Assembly (NCBI GenBank): GCA_015494375.1
Contig: WGBL01000074.1
Span: 1 to 13,002 of the forward strand
DNA from: Hyphomicrobiales bacterium
GTDB taxonomy: Bacteria; Pseudomonadota; Alphaproteobacteria; Rhizobiales; S144-23
Length of the DNA: 13,002 nt
Reading direction: 5' to 3'
A model generated the notes under the pieces. The model had not been told where the DNA came from. It did not search any database and saw only the letters and a program-made list of their open reading frames with translations. Shown here one piece after another: positions 6,401-13,002 of this stretch (position 1 is the first letter of the stretch; every line of letters begins with the position of its first letter). The position numbers and the translations under genes were made by a program.

Positions 6401-7007
6401 CGCTCATCCCCGCTTCCGGAGCAAAAGGGAGCATCTCTTGCGCCGCTCCGTGCGGATCGAGGTCGAGGCTCACCTCGTCTGAAGCCCTGGCGAAGGGCGC
6501 ATACGAGGCCTTGTCCGCAGAGTTGTCCCGCTCGGCATTTTCTTGCTGGGCGTTGCTCAATTGGCTGCGGCTCTCTTGCGCTTCTTGCGCTTCTTGCGCC
6601 TTTTGCGCTTCTTGCGGCTCTTGGGTTTCTTGGCTTTCTCGGTCTTCTTGCGCTTTATGCACAGCCGCCGCTGCACCCATGACAGGGCTCTGGGATACCG
6701 CCTCGATGCGACGCGAAAGCGCCTCTAAGCGTTCCTCGATGCGCTTGAAGCCGGCTTCGCACTCGCTCGGCGCCCGCTCACGCAAGAGCTCGCTGTGCTC
6801 GCTCAGCCTTGCTACGCGCCCCTGCAAGTCCTGAAGCGCGGCATTGTGGCGGCGGTCGCTGTCGGCGATCTGAACCGCAATCCGGCTCAGCATCGCCCGC
6901 ACTTCGTCATCCTCATCACCGCCCATGCCTTCATGACCTGGATCGTCGGCGGCAACCCTGCCGGCATGCTTGCCCGCCTCTCGCAACAGCTGGTTTTTGC
7001 ACGTCAT
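3426..7007 (-). CDS. PodJ-like single-pass membrane protein: coiled coils, Sel1 repeats, peptidoglycan-binding domain
   Basis: The architecture (1193 residues) matches alphaproteobacterial PodJ-type polar localisation factors, which recruit cytosolic partners at the pole and contact the cell wall. Predicted coiled coils lie at about 30-100, 345-470 and 500-545. A QEAQ-rich low-complexity stretch lies at about 118-146 and acidic Glu/Asp-rich sequence at about 215-300. One membrane helix (RPILVVAIAALVLAGGVLFY) spans about 717-737. On the periplasmic side, after a disordered linker, four Sel1-type repeats of about 36 residues fill 919-1063, each ending in a KWF.RAA..G-like helix. The last 60 residues form a PG_binding_1 domain (EAQRLLAKLGYPVGVPDGRL...QTQKAIRQFE). 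I chose the ATG at 7007, with GGGG 6 nt upstream; a GTG at 7019 would add four residues. The carboxypeptidase gene lies 291 bp downstream on the same strand. PodJ identity is inferred from domain order, not from a conserved N-terminal motif. Confidence 0.85.
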   Translation of the reverse strand: MTCKNQLLREAGKHAGRVAADDPGHEGMGGDEDDEVRAMLSRIAVQIADSDRRHNAALQDLQGRVARLSEHSELLRERAPSECEAGFKRIEERLEALSRRIEAVSQSPVMGAAAAVHKAQEDRESQETQEPQEAQKAQEAQEAQESRSQLSNAQQENAERDNSADKASYAPFARASDEVSLDLDPHGAAQEMLPFAPEAGMSVALSLGSDTVSPAGAEAAHHEEDAEDVEAAEDARAPREFELDEGEADEEAAGTAALDTESGGSAEAGWNENADWDEDAIDALMRSYEAFEAETEAEAEKRAHARTKAPAQAGLGARRGLFGSRSQNSFADENHSAAAVSMPPQALAPVLEQLEAMSGRIDEVASRRDLEEALTLIADRLEELEEKIDKGLAANSDDSILAALEAQLDGVLKDLDRIAAGTERLEIIEQSLERLREAQHGLGERMAAALDEAIESARSTALQSASENEASNDGDDSDVEDAERREVVDDLIERLSAAHDARFEQTHDMLSSLQASVGALAARLDRFAEDRRADAVSAPGNPESLEEGARDAARGPGACADTEPAPAMDAAMDAEQDAQRSGIDSQGAESGPREMTIESAQMSSSSASTELSASVAQPAWETAGEQGERSVPSSAPDRQAPEPEGTPSSAPSNERGSAGGGRRAVLGGYLEAARKAARSASQQVRPEARQRAKQSTRLAWARQMNNRSLSFDDKGMRPILVVAIAALVLAGGVLFYGKLTKRSALPGRLDHPTAVDGIKSSHLEGNAHHGIKGPDTLKHQSRLAGAEENGRARAADATDTTDPNARDTNARRKKAAGPSEPRRAANGSPGRSVEQAGPPDAQNAQPLAPSRLGVPRLQNEGLPGIVVETPRASLAPAALSKEQLTGTPARPGHGAATSHLDLPPSALGPLVLRQAAAEGNPEAQFRIAERYMRGERVAKNYAEAAKWFARAAAKGYPPAQFRLATLHERGLGVPRDRTRARVWYRRAAEQGNVRAMHNLAVLLARKRRGNPDYAAAAKWFERAAERGLKDSQFNLAILYQSGLGVSRSAVHAYKWFALAAAQGDKEAAKRLVALRTRLSPTEVALGDRLVALWQPKPRDPRANLAVSASESAGRQARSQAPSGQGRSVALKRARVLEAQRLLAKLGYPVGVPDGRLGPQTQKAIRQFELSVGLKGNGGRLTQPLLERLRNLAS
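6573..6654 (-). repeat. 9-bp coding repeat giving a QEAQEAQ tract
   Basis: Imperfect tandem copies of TTCTTGCGC (plus strand) encode the Gln-Glu-Ala tract at about residues 118-146 of the PodJ-like protein. The repeat is in frame, so gain or loss of units would change the protein's length without a frameshift. Confidence 0.75.
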
Positions 7008-7013
7008 CTCTTT

Positions 7014-7017
7014 CCCC
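7014..7017 (-). promoter_or_regulatory. G-rich ribosome binding site that favours the ATG at 7007
   Basis: GGGG (followed by AAAGAG) lies 6 nt upstream of the ATG at 7007. The GTG at 7019 overlaps this site and has no comparable site of its own, so the ATG is preferred. Confidence 0.5.
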
Positions 7018-7019
7018 AC

Positions 7020-7462
7020 GAGCCCAAAGCGAATTCAAACGCACACCGACAGCGCTCTTCGCAAAGCCCGGTTCGAGACAAAGCCCCGTCCGAGTCATAG
7101 ATACTCGACTGAGAAACGAGAGATGGATCGCCAAGCTGCCCAATACGCCTTGCGGTGTGCGAACTCGAACCCGAACACCAGTACAAGTTGCGGATTCTGA
7201 AAAGAAATCTCGCATCGGGCCGTAAAGTTTCGGTTAAGCGGCTGGTCAATTTGGCATCGCCAAGCGGCCCCGGCGTCTCCCCAGCGCCACACTTGGTGCG
7301 AATGGTGCAGGCCCCGCGACGGTCTGCAAAGCCGTCTCAGGTTGCCTTCACATGGTTCGAGTGCCAGGGGACCGGCGCGTGTGATGAAAAATGGTACCGA
7401 GCACCGCTCATCTTGCACAACTGAGGTGATGACGTTCAGGTGGTACAGCGCGCCCTCCTTGG
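7020..7462. other. Long intergenic stretch upstream of the PodJ-like gene; no gene seen
   Basis: Apart from a possible minus-strand promoter (7221-7249) I see no supported feature. The frames open here (longest 172 codons, minus strand, 7095-7613) run through the palindromic repeat, contain no recognisable domain and have compositions unlike the neighbouring proteins. GATGACG (7428-7434) and CGTCATC (7463-7469) are inverted and may mark an outer edge of the repeat element. Confidence 0.5.
7221..7249 (-). promoter_or_regulatory. Possible promoter for the PodJ-like gene
   Basis: On the minus strand, TTGACC (7244-7249) is separated by 17 nt from TTTACG (7221-7226). The -35 match is good and the -10 match weak. 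Transcription would start near 7214 and leave a leader of about 200 nt before the ATG at 7007. Confidence 0.35.
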
Positions 7463-7599
7463 CGTCATCGCTGGCTACCCGCCTTTGCGGGCACAATTTG
7501 CGAGCCGGCGATCCAGGACCAGGAGTTGCAACGGTCGTGAACTGCGGCCCTGGATGCCCGGGTCTGCTCCCCGGCTCACGCCCGAGGACGGGCATGACG
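7463..7599. repeat. Composite palindromic intergenic repeat element
   Basis: The element is bounded by CGTCAT (7463-7468) and ATGACG (7594-7599). Inside lie nested inverted repeats: a hairpin CCCGC-CTTT-GCGGG (7478-7491), ATCCAGG (7511-7517) with CCTGGAT (7549-7555), and ATGCCCG (7554-7560) with CGGGCAT (7589-7595). The wording (CCTGGATGCCCGGGT ... GGGCATGACG) is typical of palindromic repeats scattered through alphaproteobacterial genomes. It lies 16 bp past the stop of the macroglobulin gene and may also act as its transcription terminator or mRNA 3' end. Confidence 0.8.
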
Positions 7600-7615
7600 T
7601 AAATGGGGTCCACTC

Positions 7616-10600
7616 CTACCGCGCGACGGGGGCGATTTCGAGGGTGCCCGAGGCCGTGCGCGCAAAGCGCTCGGGGCGGTACATGTCCTCAATCGTCGCC
7701 GGCGGATGGACATAGCGCCCGGGCGTCACCGCCCGCACCATATAGGCAATGGTGAGGGTGTCGGGCTGCTTGTTGCCGCGCGCATTGAGATCGAACGAGG
7801 CGACGAAACGATCGTCGCGGAACTCGCTATGGCTCGGGTGCACCGTGGTCTTGAGCCAGGAGAGGCTCTTGATGCTAGCGCTGTCGACAATGCGCGGGTT
7901 CTCGATCTCAAAGCCCGCCGGCAGGCGGTCGACGAGCAGCAACTGCCCGGCCTTGGCCTCGCCCGGGGTGGCCTCGAGGACGACCACAAGGCGCGTGTTC
8001 TGCGCCACCTTCGGCGCGGCGGATGCGGCGGATGCGGCCTTCGGCGCGCCTTCGTCGCTGTCGGGGCTCCCGTCGGTGCTCGCGCCGCCGCCACCGTTGT
8101 TGCTGCCCGCGAGTGCGAGCTCCCTGCCATCGAGGGTGAAAAACCGCCGCTTGAGCGTAAAGCCATGGGCACGCGCGGGCTCGGGCATCATCGCGGCACC
8201 GGTCACCGTGACCGCCACCTTGATGGGCTCGGCGCCCTCATTGCGGACGACAAGCGGGCTCCGGGCGAGCGCTGCGGCGTCGAGGCCTTCAATCACAGTG
8301 CCCTCTTGCGCGCGATCGCCAACCATGAGCCGCACGCCTTCGGCCTTGGCCAGAAGCGCGCGCGCGGCGAGCAGCAGCCACGCGTTCTCCTGCGTGGAGG
8401 TGGTGGAGCGGGCCTTGAGTGCGGCCGTCACGAGATCGGTGAGCCGTGCGACCCGCCCTATTGTCACGCCGGTCTCGGCAACGAGCGCCAGCGTGGCCGC
8501 GCGATCGCGCAGGGAGCTGCCAAAGTCGTTGCGGAAAGCGACGGTGTTGACGCCGGGCCGGCGCGTCGGGCGCGGGCGCTCGAGCAGTGCCATGGCCGAG
8601 GCGAAGGCCTCGCTCGCGCGGGCCTTGTCGCCATACATGGCAAGCGCCGCCCCGAGCTGGGCACGGGCGATGGCGGTGCTGAACCGTTCGAGGCGCGTAT
8701 CGACATAATAGCGCAGGTCGCCCACCGGCGCGCGACCGTTGCGGGCCAGCACATAGAGGGCATAGGCGATCCCTTCGCCGCCGCGCTCGAAGTCGCTCGC
8801 ATAACTGATGGCGTTCTGCAGTCGGTCGAGGGCAAGCGAGAAGGCGCGGGCCGGCACCGTGTAGCCCTCCTCGCGGGCGCGGGTGAGGAAATCGCTGACA
8901 TAGGCCGAGAGCCACAGATCACGTGTGCCGCTGCCTCCGGGCCACCACAGTCCAAAGCCGCCGCTCGGCCCCTGGAGCGCCAAGAGCCGCTCGATCGCAC
9001 CCTCGACGCGCTTGCGCACGCCCTTGGGCGTGGCGAGCCCCGAGCGCCTGGCGACGGACGAGAGATAGAGGAGCGGCAAGGCCTTGCTGGTCGTCTGCTC
9101 GGCGCAGCCGTAAGGGTAGCGGTCGAGCGCCATGAGGAGGCCCGGCACATCGAGGCTGGCCGCAGGGCCCGCCACGAGTGAGACATGGGAACGCTCGGGG
9201 ATGAGATCGGCGAGAATGTCCGGGCCGATGGTGAGCCGGCCACCGCGCGCCGCCAACACATGCACACTCCGGCGCCGGATGTTGGGGGCCGGTGCCTTGA
9301 CATCGAGCGCAATGCGGCGGCTGACCGCGATGCCATCGGGCCCGCTCACACGGACTTCGTAGATGGTCTTGCCGAGACGCGGCGGCATGAGCGGCACCGC
9401 AATCTGTTTGCGCGCGCCTGCGGGCAATGTGATCTCGCGCTCAAAGAGGGCTGCACGTGACGCCTCGCCGTTTGCGCCAGCGGCCTCGCCGACAATGGTG
9501 CGCCCCGTCTCGAGCCCGTTCGCGAGCCCGTTCGCGAGCCCATCCCCGAGGCCGTCCGGGCCGCTTTCGCCGGCGGCCACGGGCTCTGCCGCAACGGCCA
9601 CGCGATAGCCACCGCTCCGGCCCTCGACATTGTGGAGGTCGACCACCATCCGCGCCTCGTCGCCGAGTGTCAAAAAGCGCGGTGCGGTCACAAGTAGCGC
9701 CACCGGGTCGCGGACAATGACATCGCCCGTGCCATGACCCAGCTTGTCCCTCGACCAGGCCACGGCCATCACCCTGAGGGTGCCGTTGAAGGCGGGCAGG
9801 TCGAACGAGACCGTCGCGCGGCCATCGGGCCCTGCCGTGACAATGCCCGAGAAGAGCGATACCGGCTTCTCGACGGGAGGCGGCCCGACCTCGACGGGGG
9901 CCCCGGGCCCGTCACCGCCCGAGCGCAGGCGGCCGCGCTCGGCCCGCATGCCGTCAATAAGCCGGCCGTAGAGATCGCGAATCTCGGTGGCGAGCCGGCG
10001 GCGGCCATAGAACCATTCCTCAGGCGCGGGCGGCGCAAAGCGGGTCATGGTGAGGATGCCCACATCGACCGCGGCGACAACGAGATGCGCTTGCTCGCCC
10101 GCCTTGAGCCCGGTGAGACTGATCGGGATATCGAGGCGCGAGGCCGCCTCGACCTTTTTCGGCAGATCGAGCGCAACACCGATCGTGCGCGCCGACTGGT
10201 CGACACCAAGCCAGGCGAGGCCTATGGAGCGGCCGGGCATCTGCTTGGCCTTGACATCCATGGGGCGGTAGAAGAAGGCCGTGACATAGGCGCCGGGGCC
10301 CCAGTCCTCGTCCACCGGGAGGGCAACCGTCGTGCCGCCCGCCGGAACCTTGACCTCGCGCTTCCAGGCAAGGCCATTGCCAAGCACCATCACGAGCGCC
10401 CGGCCGGCCACCTCGGTCTCGATTGCGAGCCGCGCTGTCTCGCCTGGGCGATAGCTTTCCTTGTCGAGGGCCATCTCGAGGATCTCAGGCGAATCGGCGC
10501 TCTCGCTGCCATACCAGCCCGCGGCAAAGCCGACACTGCTTGCAGGCCCCGACGGCTCGCTTGACGTGACCTCGAGGCGGAATTGCCCCCAATCGACGGG

Positions 10601-13002
10601 CACACGGATGCGCCCCGGCTTGCTGGGCTCGGTTGTGAGCTCGCCCTCGGCCACGCGGCGGGTGTAGGTGACGGGCTCATATTGCCAGGAACCGCCGCGG
10701 CGGTACCACTGATAGCGGCGTTCGATCCTGAGCAGTTGCCATTTGAGCCTGTCGGCGGCGGCCGGTTTGCCCGCCTTGTCGAGATAGATGACATCGAACT
10801 CGGCCTGCTCACCGCGGCCGAGCGCGCCGGGCTCGAACAGTGGTCGGATGCCGATGAGTGGGCGCTCGGGTGCCACCTCGAGGGTGGTGCGCCGCTCGAC
10901 GGCGCGCCCGCCCGGCTCGCGCAGCCGCACCAACACCTCGGCTTCAAGCAGGCGCGAGGTGCGCGGCAGGGCCGGCAAGGCCACGGCGAGCCGCGCCCGG
11001 CCCTGGGCGTTGGTCCTGGGCAGGTATTTGAGCGGGGCCCGCAGCGGGCGCACGCGCTCATCCTCGAGCCCGAAGCGATAGCCGGCAAAGCCTTCGATGC
11101 CACTCTTGCGCTCGCGGACGATCACTTCGCCCTCGATGGCGAGATCAGAGGCCGGCGGCCCGTAGAGATAGCGCCCCGAGAGCTCGATGGCGGCGCTCTT
11201 GCCCGGCCTTACCACCTTCTCGGCGGGCTTGAGTGTGAACTCCAGGCGCTCGGGCAGGAAGTCCTCGACCAGGAATGAGGTTTCCGCGAGCGGCGCCGCC
11301 TTGGGATCGGCATAGACCTTGGCGCGCCAGGTGCCCGTCATCGCGCCCTTGGCGAGCGGCAGGCTCGCCACGCGGCCCCCGGCGCCCGCATCGGCCATGG
11401 TCAGGCGCCGATGCTCGACACCGTCGGGGCGCTCGATGACGAGTGTCAGGGGCACGCCGGTGACGGCCCTGGCCCTCTGGTCGCGCAACAGGGTGGTGAT
11501 GTGGACCTGGGCGCCCGGGCGATAGATGCCGCGCTCGGTGAAGGCATAGGCATCGAGCGGGCCCGGTGCGGGCCGCCCGGCCACGCCGCGATCGCTGAGA
11601 TCGAAGGCCCCGGTGGTGAGATCGAGAAAGGCATAGTCGCCGTTCTCGCTTTCGGCCACGACAAGCGCAGGCTCGAGCCCCCCTTCACCGCGTGCGAGGC
11701 CCGCTGCGAAGTGGCCGTGGCCGCCGGCATCGGTTCGCACCTCGCCCAGGACCTCATTGTTGCGGGCGATGAGACGGAGCCGGGCGCGCGCCGCGGGCAC
11801 GGCGGTCTCGAGCGAGCGGACAAAGACATGAATGCCGTCCTCAGCACCGAGGGCCGTCAGGCCGAGGTCCGAGACCACGAACCACTGGGTGGCCTTGTCC
11901 TCCCAGTAGCGGGGGCGCCTGGCAGCATCCTTGGGCTCGGCGATGAGCACATAGACGCCCGGCTTCAAACGGCCGATGGCCTCGCTCACGGGGAATGCGG
12001 TGGTCACCTCTTCATTGAGGCGGCTTGCGACCGCAAGGGTGCCCTTCCAGACCAGCTCACCGCGCTCGGTCTTGAGCCGGTTGACCTCATAGCCCGAATA
12101 GTCGCGCTGAAGCTCTCCCTTGATGACGGCAGGCGCAAGCCCGCGATCGCCGATGCGATAGACCTCGAGCGCAATCTCCTTGGTGTTGACGGAGATGAGC
12201 GGCAAGCCCTGCTGGCCGGTGCTCGGCAGCACATAGCTGCGCCCGCTGGTGCGCACCGAAGGCGCGCGGTCGCGCACATAGATGTTGAGCTCGGCCGTCT
12301 TGAGCAGGCTCTCGCCGATGGCCGACGGCAGGCCGGCGCGGACCGCAACCTTGTAGCGCTCGCCATGCGCGAGGCCTTCGAGGCAGAGCTGGCGATCCTC
12401 GACATCGATGGCCGCCGGGTCGCGGCCGTCGACTGAGACGAATTTCGCGAAATCGATATCGCCACGCGCAAGCTCTTCGGAGAACTGGATGCAAAGGCGC
12501 GGTGTGCGGGTATCGGACTGGACGCTGTAATCGAGGATGCGAAAGCCATGCTCGGCCCGCAGCTTTTCATAGACGGCGCGGATCGGGGGGCTGTCGTTAA
12601 GGGCCAGGCTCGCCTTGAGAGCATTGATGGCGGGTCGCCAGCGCTGGCGTGCGACGTAGATCTCCCCAAGCAAGGCAAGCGCCTCGGCGCGCAGCTCGGG
12701 AAGCCGCGCCCGTTGATAGGCTCGATAGGCGGCCCCCGAGGCGTTCGAGACGAGGGTATAGCTGTCGCCGCCCTGAGCGGTACTTCTCAAGGCCAGAAGC
12801 GACTTGGCGAGGCCGAGCCAGGCCTTGGCGTCATTGGGCTGCGCGCGCACACGGGCGGCGAAGAGGTTGGCTGCGCGGGCGCCTTCGCCCTTTTCAAGAG
12901 CCTCGAGCGCATCTCGGTGGATTGTTGCCGCGGCGCCAGTGGCCGGCTTGATCTTGGCTTTCAGATAAGCCTCATAACGAGCCGCGGCGCGCTCTGTGGT
13001 GG
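7616..13002 (-). CDS. Bacterial alpha-2-macroglobulin family protein, N-terminus outside the window
   Basis: Bacterial alpha-2-macroglobulins are periplasmic protease traps: cleavage of a bait region exposes a thioester that covalently binds the attacking protease. The frame is open from the right edge (first full codon at 13000) for 1794 codons, with no in-frame ATG before the GTG at 12850, so the gene is partial. Numbering from 13000: residues 1-150 are helical and TPR-like; Cys170 and Cys206 lie in the first macroglobulin-type domain; ERGIYRPG at about 487-494 marks an MG domain; FDLPAFNGTLRVMAVAWS near 1070 belongs to the core A2M domain. The thioester motif GCAEQ is intact, with Cys1299 and Gln1302 (9095-9106). 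A Gly/Ser/Ala linker precedes the closing domain, which ends in ATIEDMYRPERFARTASGTLEI. The bait region cannot be placed reliably. The usual partner gene pbpC is not downstream in this window. Confidence 0.95.
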   Translation of the reverse strand, partial: TTERAAARYEAYLKAKIKPATGAAATIHRDALEALEKGEGARAANLFAARVRAQPNDAKAWLGLAKSLLALRSTAQGGDSYTLVSNASGAAYRAYQRARLPELRAEALALLGEIYVARQRWRPAINALKASLALNDSPPIRAVYEKLRAEHGFRILDYSVQSDTRTPRLCIQFSEELARGDIDFAKFVSVDGRDPAAIDVEDRQLCLEGLAHGERYKVAVRAGLPSAIGESLLKTAELNIYVRDRAPSVRTSGRSYVLPSTGQQGLPLISVNTKEIALEVYRIGDRGLAPAVIKGELQRDYSGYEVNRLKTERGELVWKGTLAVASRLNEEVTTAFPVSEAIGRLKPGVYVLIAEPKDAARRPRYWEDKATQWFVVSDLGLTALGAEDGIHVFVRSLETAVPAARARLRLIARNNEVLGEVRTDAGGHGHFAAGLARGEGGLEPALVVAESENGDYAFLDLTTGAFDLSDRGVAGRPAPGPLDAYAFTERGIYRPGAQVHITTLLRDQRARAVTGVPLTLVIERPDGVEHRRLTMADAGAGGRVASLPLAKGAMTGTWRAKVYADPKAAPLAETSFLVEDFLPERLEFTLKPAEKVVRPGKSAAIELSGRYLYGPPASDLAIEGEVIVRERKSGIEGFAGYRFGLEDERVRPLRAPLKYLPRTNAQGRARLAVALPALPRTSRLLEAEVLVRLREPGGRAVERRTTLEVAPERPLIGIRPLFEPGALGRGEQAEFDVIYLDKAGKPAAADRLKWQLLRIERRYQWYRRGGSWQYEPVTYTRRVAEGELTTEPSKPGRIRVPVDWGQFRLEVTSSEPSGPASSVGFAAGWYGSESADSPEILEMALDKESYRPGETARLAIETEVAGRALVMVLGNGLAWKREVKVPAGGTTVALPVDEDWGPGAYVTAFFYRPMDVKAKQMPGRSIGLAWLGVDQSARTIGVALDLPKKVEAASRLDIPISLTGLKAGEQAHLVVAAVDVGILTMTRFAPPAPEEWFYGRRRLATEIRDLYGRLIDGMRAERGRLRSGGDGPGAPVEVGPPPVEKPVSLFSGIVTAGPDGRATVSFDLPAFNGTLRVMAVAWSRDKLGHGTGDVIVRDPVALLVTAPRFLTLGDEARMVVDLHNVEGRSGGYRVAVAAEPVAAGESGPDGLGDGLANGLANGLETGRTIVGEAAGANGEASRAALFEREITLPAGARKQIAVPLMPPRLGKTIYEVRVSGPDGIAVSRRIALDVKAPAPNIRRRSVHVLAARGGRLTIGPDILADLIPERSHVSLVAGPAASLDVPGLLMALDRYPYGCAEQTTSKALPLLYLSSVARRSGLATPKGVRKRVEGAIERLLALQGPSGGFGLWWPGGSGTRDLWLSAYVSDFLTRAREEGYTVPARAFSLALDRLQNAISYASDFERGGEGIAYALYVLARNGRAPVGDLRYYVDTRLERFSTAIARAQLGAALAMYGDKARASEAFASAMALLERPRPTRRPGVNTVAFRNDFGSSLRDRAATLALVAETGVTIGRVARLTDLVTAALKARSTTSTQENAWLLLAARALLAKAEGVRLMVGDRAQEGTVIEGLDAAALARSPLVVRNEGAEPIKVAVTVTGAAMMPEPARAHGFTLKRRFFTLDGRELALAGSNNGGGGASTDGSPDSDEGAPKAASAASAAPKVAQNTRLVVVLEATPGEAKAGQLLLVDRLPAGFEIENPRIVDSASIKSLSWLKTTVHPSHSEFRDDRFVASFDLNARGNKQPDTLTIAYMVRAVTPGRYVHPPATIEDMYRPERFARTASGTLEIAPVAR
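9512..9559 (-). repeat. 12-bp tandem repeat within the macroglobulin gene
   Basis: GAGCCCGTTCGC occurs twice exactly (9512-9523 and 9524-9535), followed by two decayed copies to 9559. It encodes the GLANGLANGL stretch at about residues 1148-1163 of the visible protein, probably a surface loop just before the thioester region. Confidence 0.75.

Noticed and set aside
7345..7375. tRNA gene, suggested by GGTTCGAGT resembling a T-loop
   Set aside because: The flanking bases do not form a T-stem, and no acceptor, D or anticodon arms can be placed upstream.
7095..7613. 172-codon minus-strand frame beginning MDPIYVMPVLGRE
   Set aside because: Its N-terminal part is a translation of the palindromic repeat, a common source of false proteins, and the rest has no recognisable domain.
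7706..9181. 491-codon open frame on the plus strand
   Set aside because: It is antisense to the macroglobulin gene; the composition is typical of a GC-rich antisense frame and no domain is visible.

Overview
The window is GC-rich bacterial DNA with dense coding and a typical alphaproteobacterial gene set: a very large alpha-2-macroglobulin, a large PodJ-like polar/envelope protein with Sel1 repeats and a terminal peptidoglycan-binding domain, and a DacF-type D,D-carboxypeptidase with a basic tail. Together with the interspersed palindromic repeat at 7463-7599, this points to the Hyphomicrobiales (Rhizobiales) or a close relative. That placement is inference from gene content; there is no rRNA or other marker gene here.

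Layout, left to right. (1) 25-780, minus: an unrecognised three-helix membrane protein with a cytosolic domain that looks PH-like. (2) 1069-1722, plus: msrA, peptide-methionine (S)-S-oxide reductase, divergent from gene 1. (3) 1723-2042: gap between the convergent msrA and carboxypeptidase genes, holding a heptanucleotide tandem array of the CAGGTRT type and several hairpins. (4) 2043-3134, minus: a serine D-Ala-D-Ala carboxypeptidase (peptidase family S11). (5) 3135-3425: gap holding two inverted arrays of a second heptanucleotide (CRGAARC) around a palindromic core, so that about 200 bp form one imperfect palindrome. (6) 3426-7007, minus: a 1193-residue single-pass membrane protein with cytosolic coiled coils and acidic, low-complexity stretches, one membrane helix, then four Sel1 repeats and a peptidoglycan-binding domain. 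(7) 7008-7615: a 608-bp gap with a possible promoter and a composite palindromic repeat. (8) 7616 to the right edge, minus: a bacterial alpha-2-macroglobulin with an intact CAEQ thioester motif; its N-terminus lies outside the window.

The three large minus-strand genes fit one theme, the periplasm and cell wall: trimming of peptidoglycan stem peptides (carboxypeptidase), polar organisation and wall binding (PodJ-like protein), and trapping of foreign proteases (macroglobulin). MsrA repairs oxidised methionine. I see no CRISPR array, prophage, transposase, tRNA or rRNA. I see no clear new gene system. The most unusual material is intergenic: the heptanucleotide arrays on both sides of the carboxypeptidase gene, and the large palindrome they build upstream of it.
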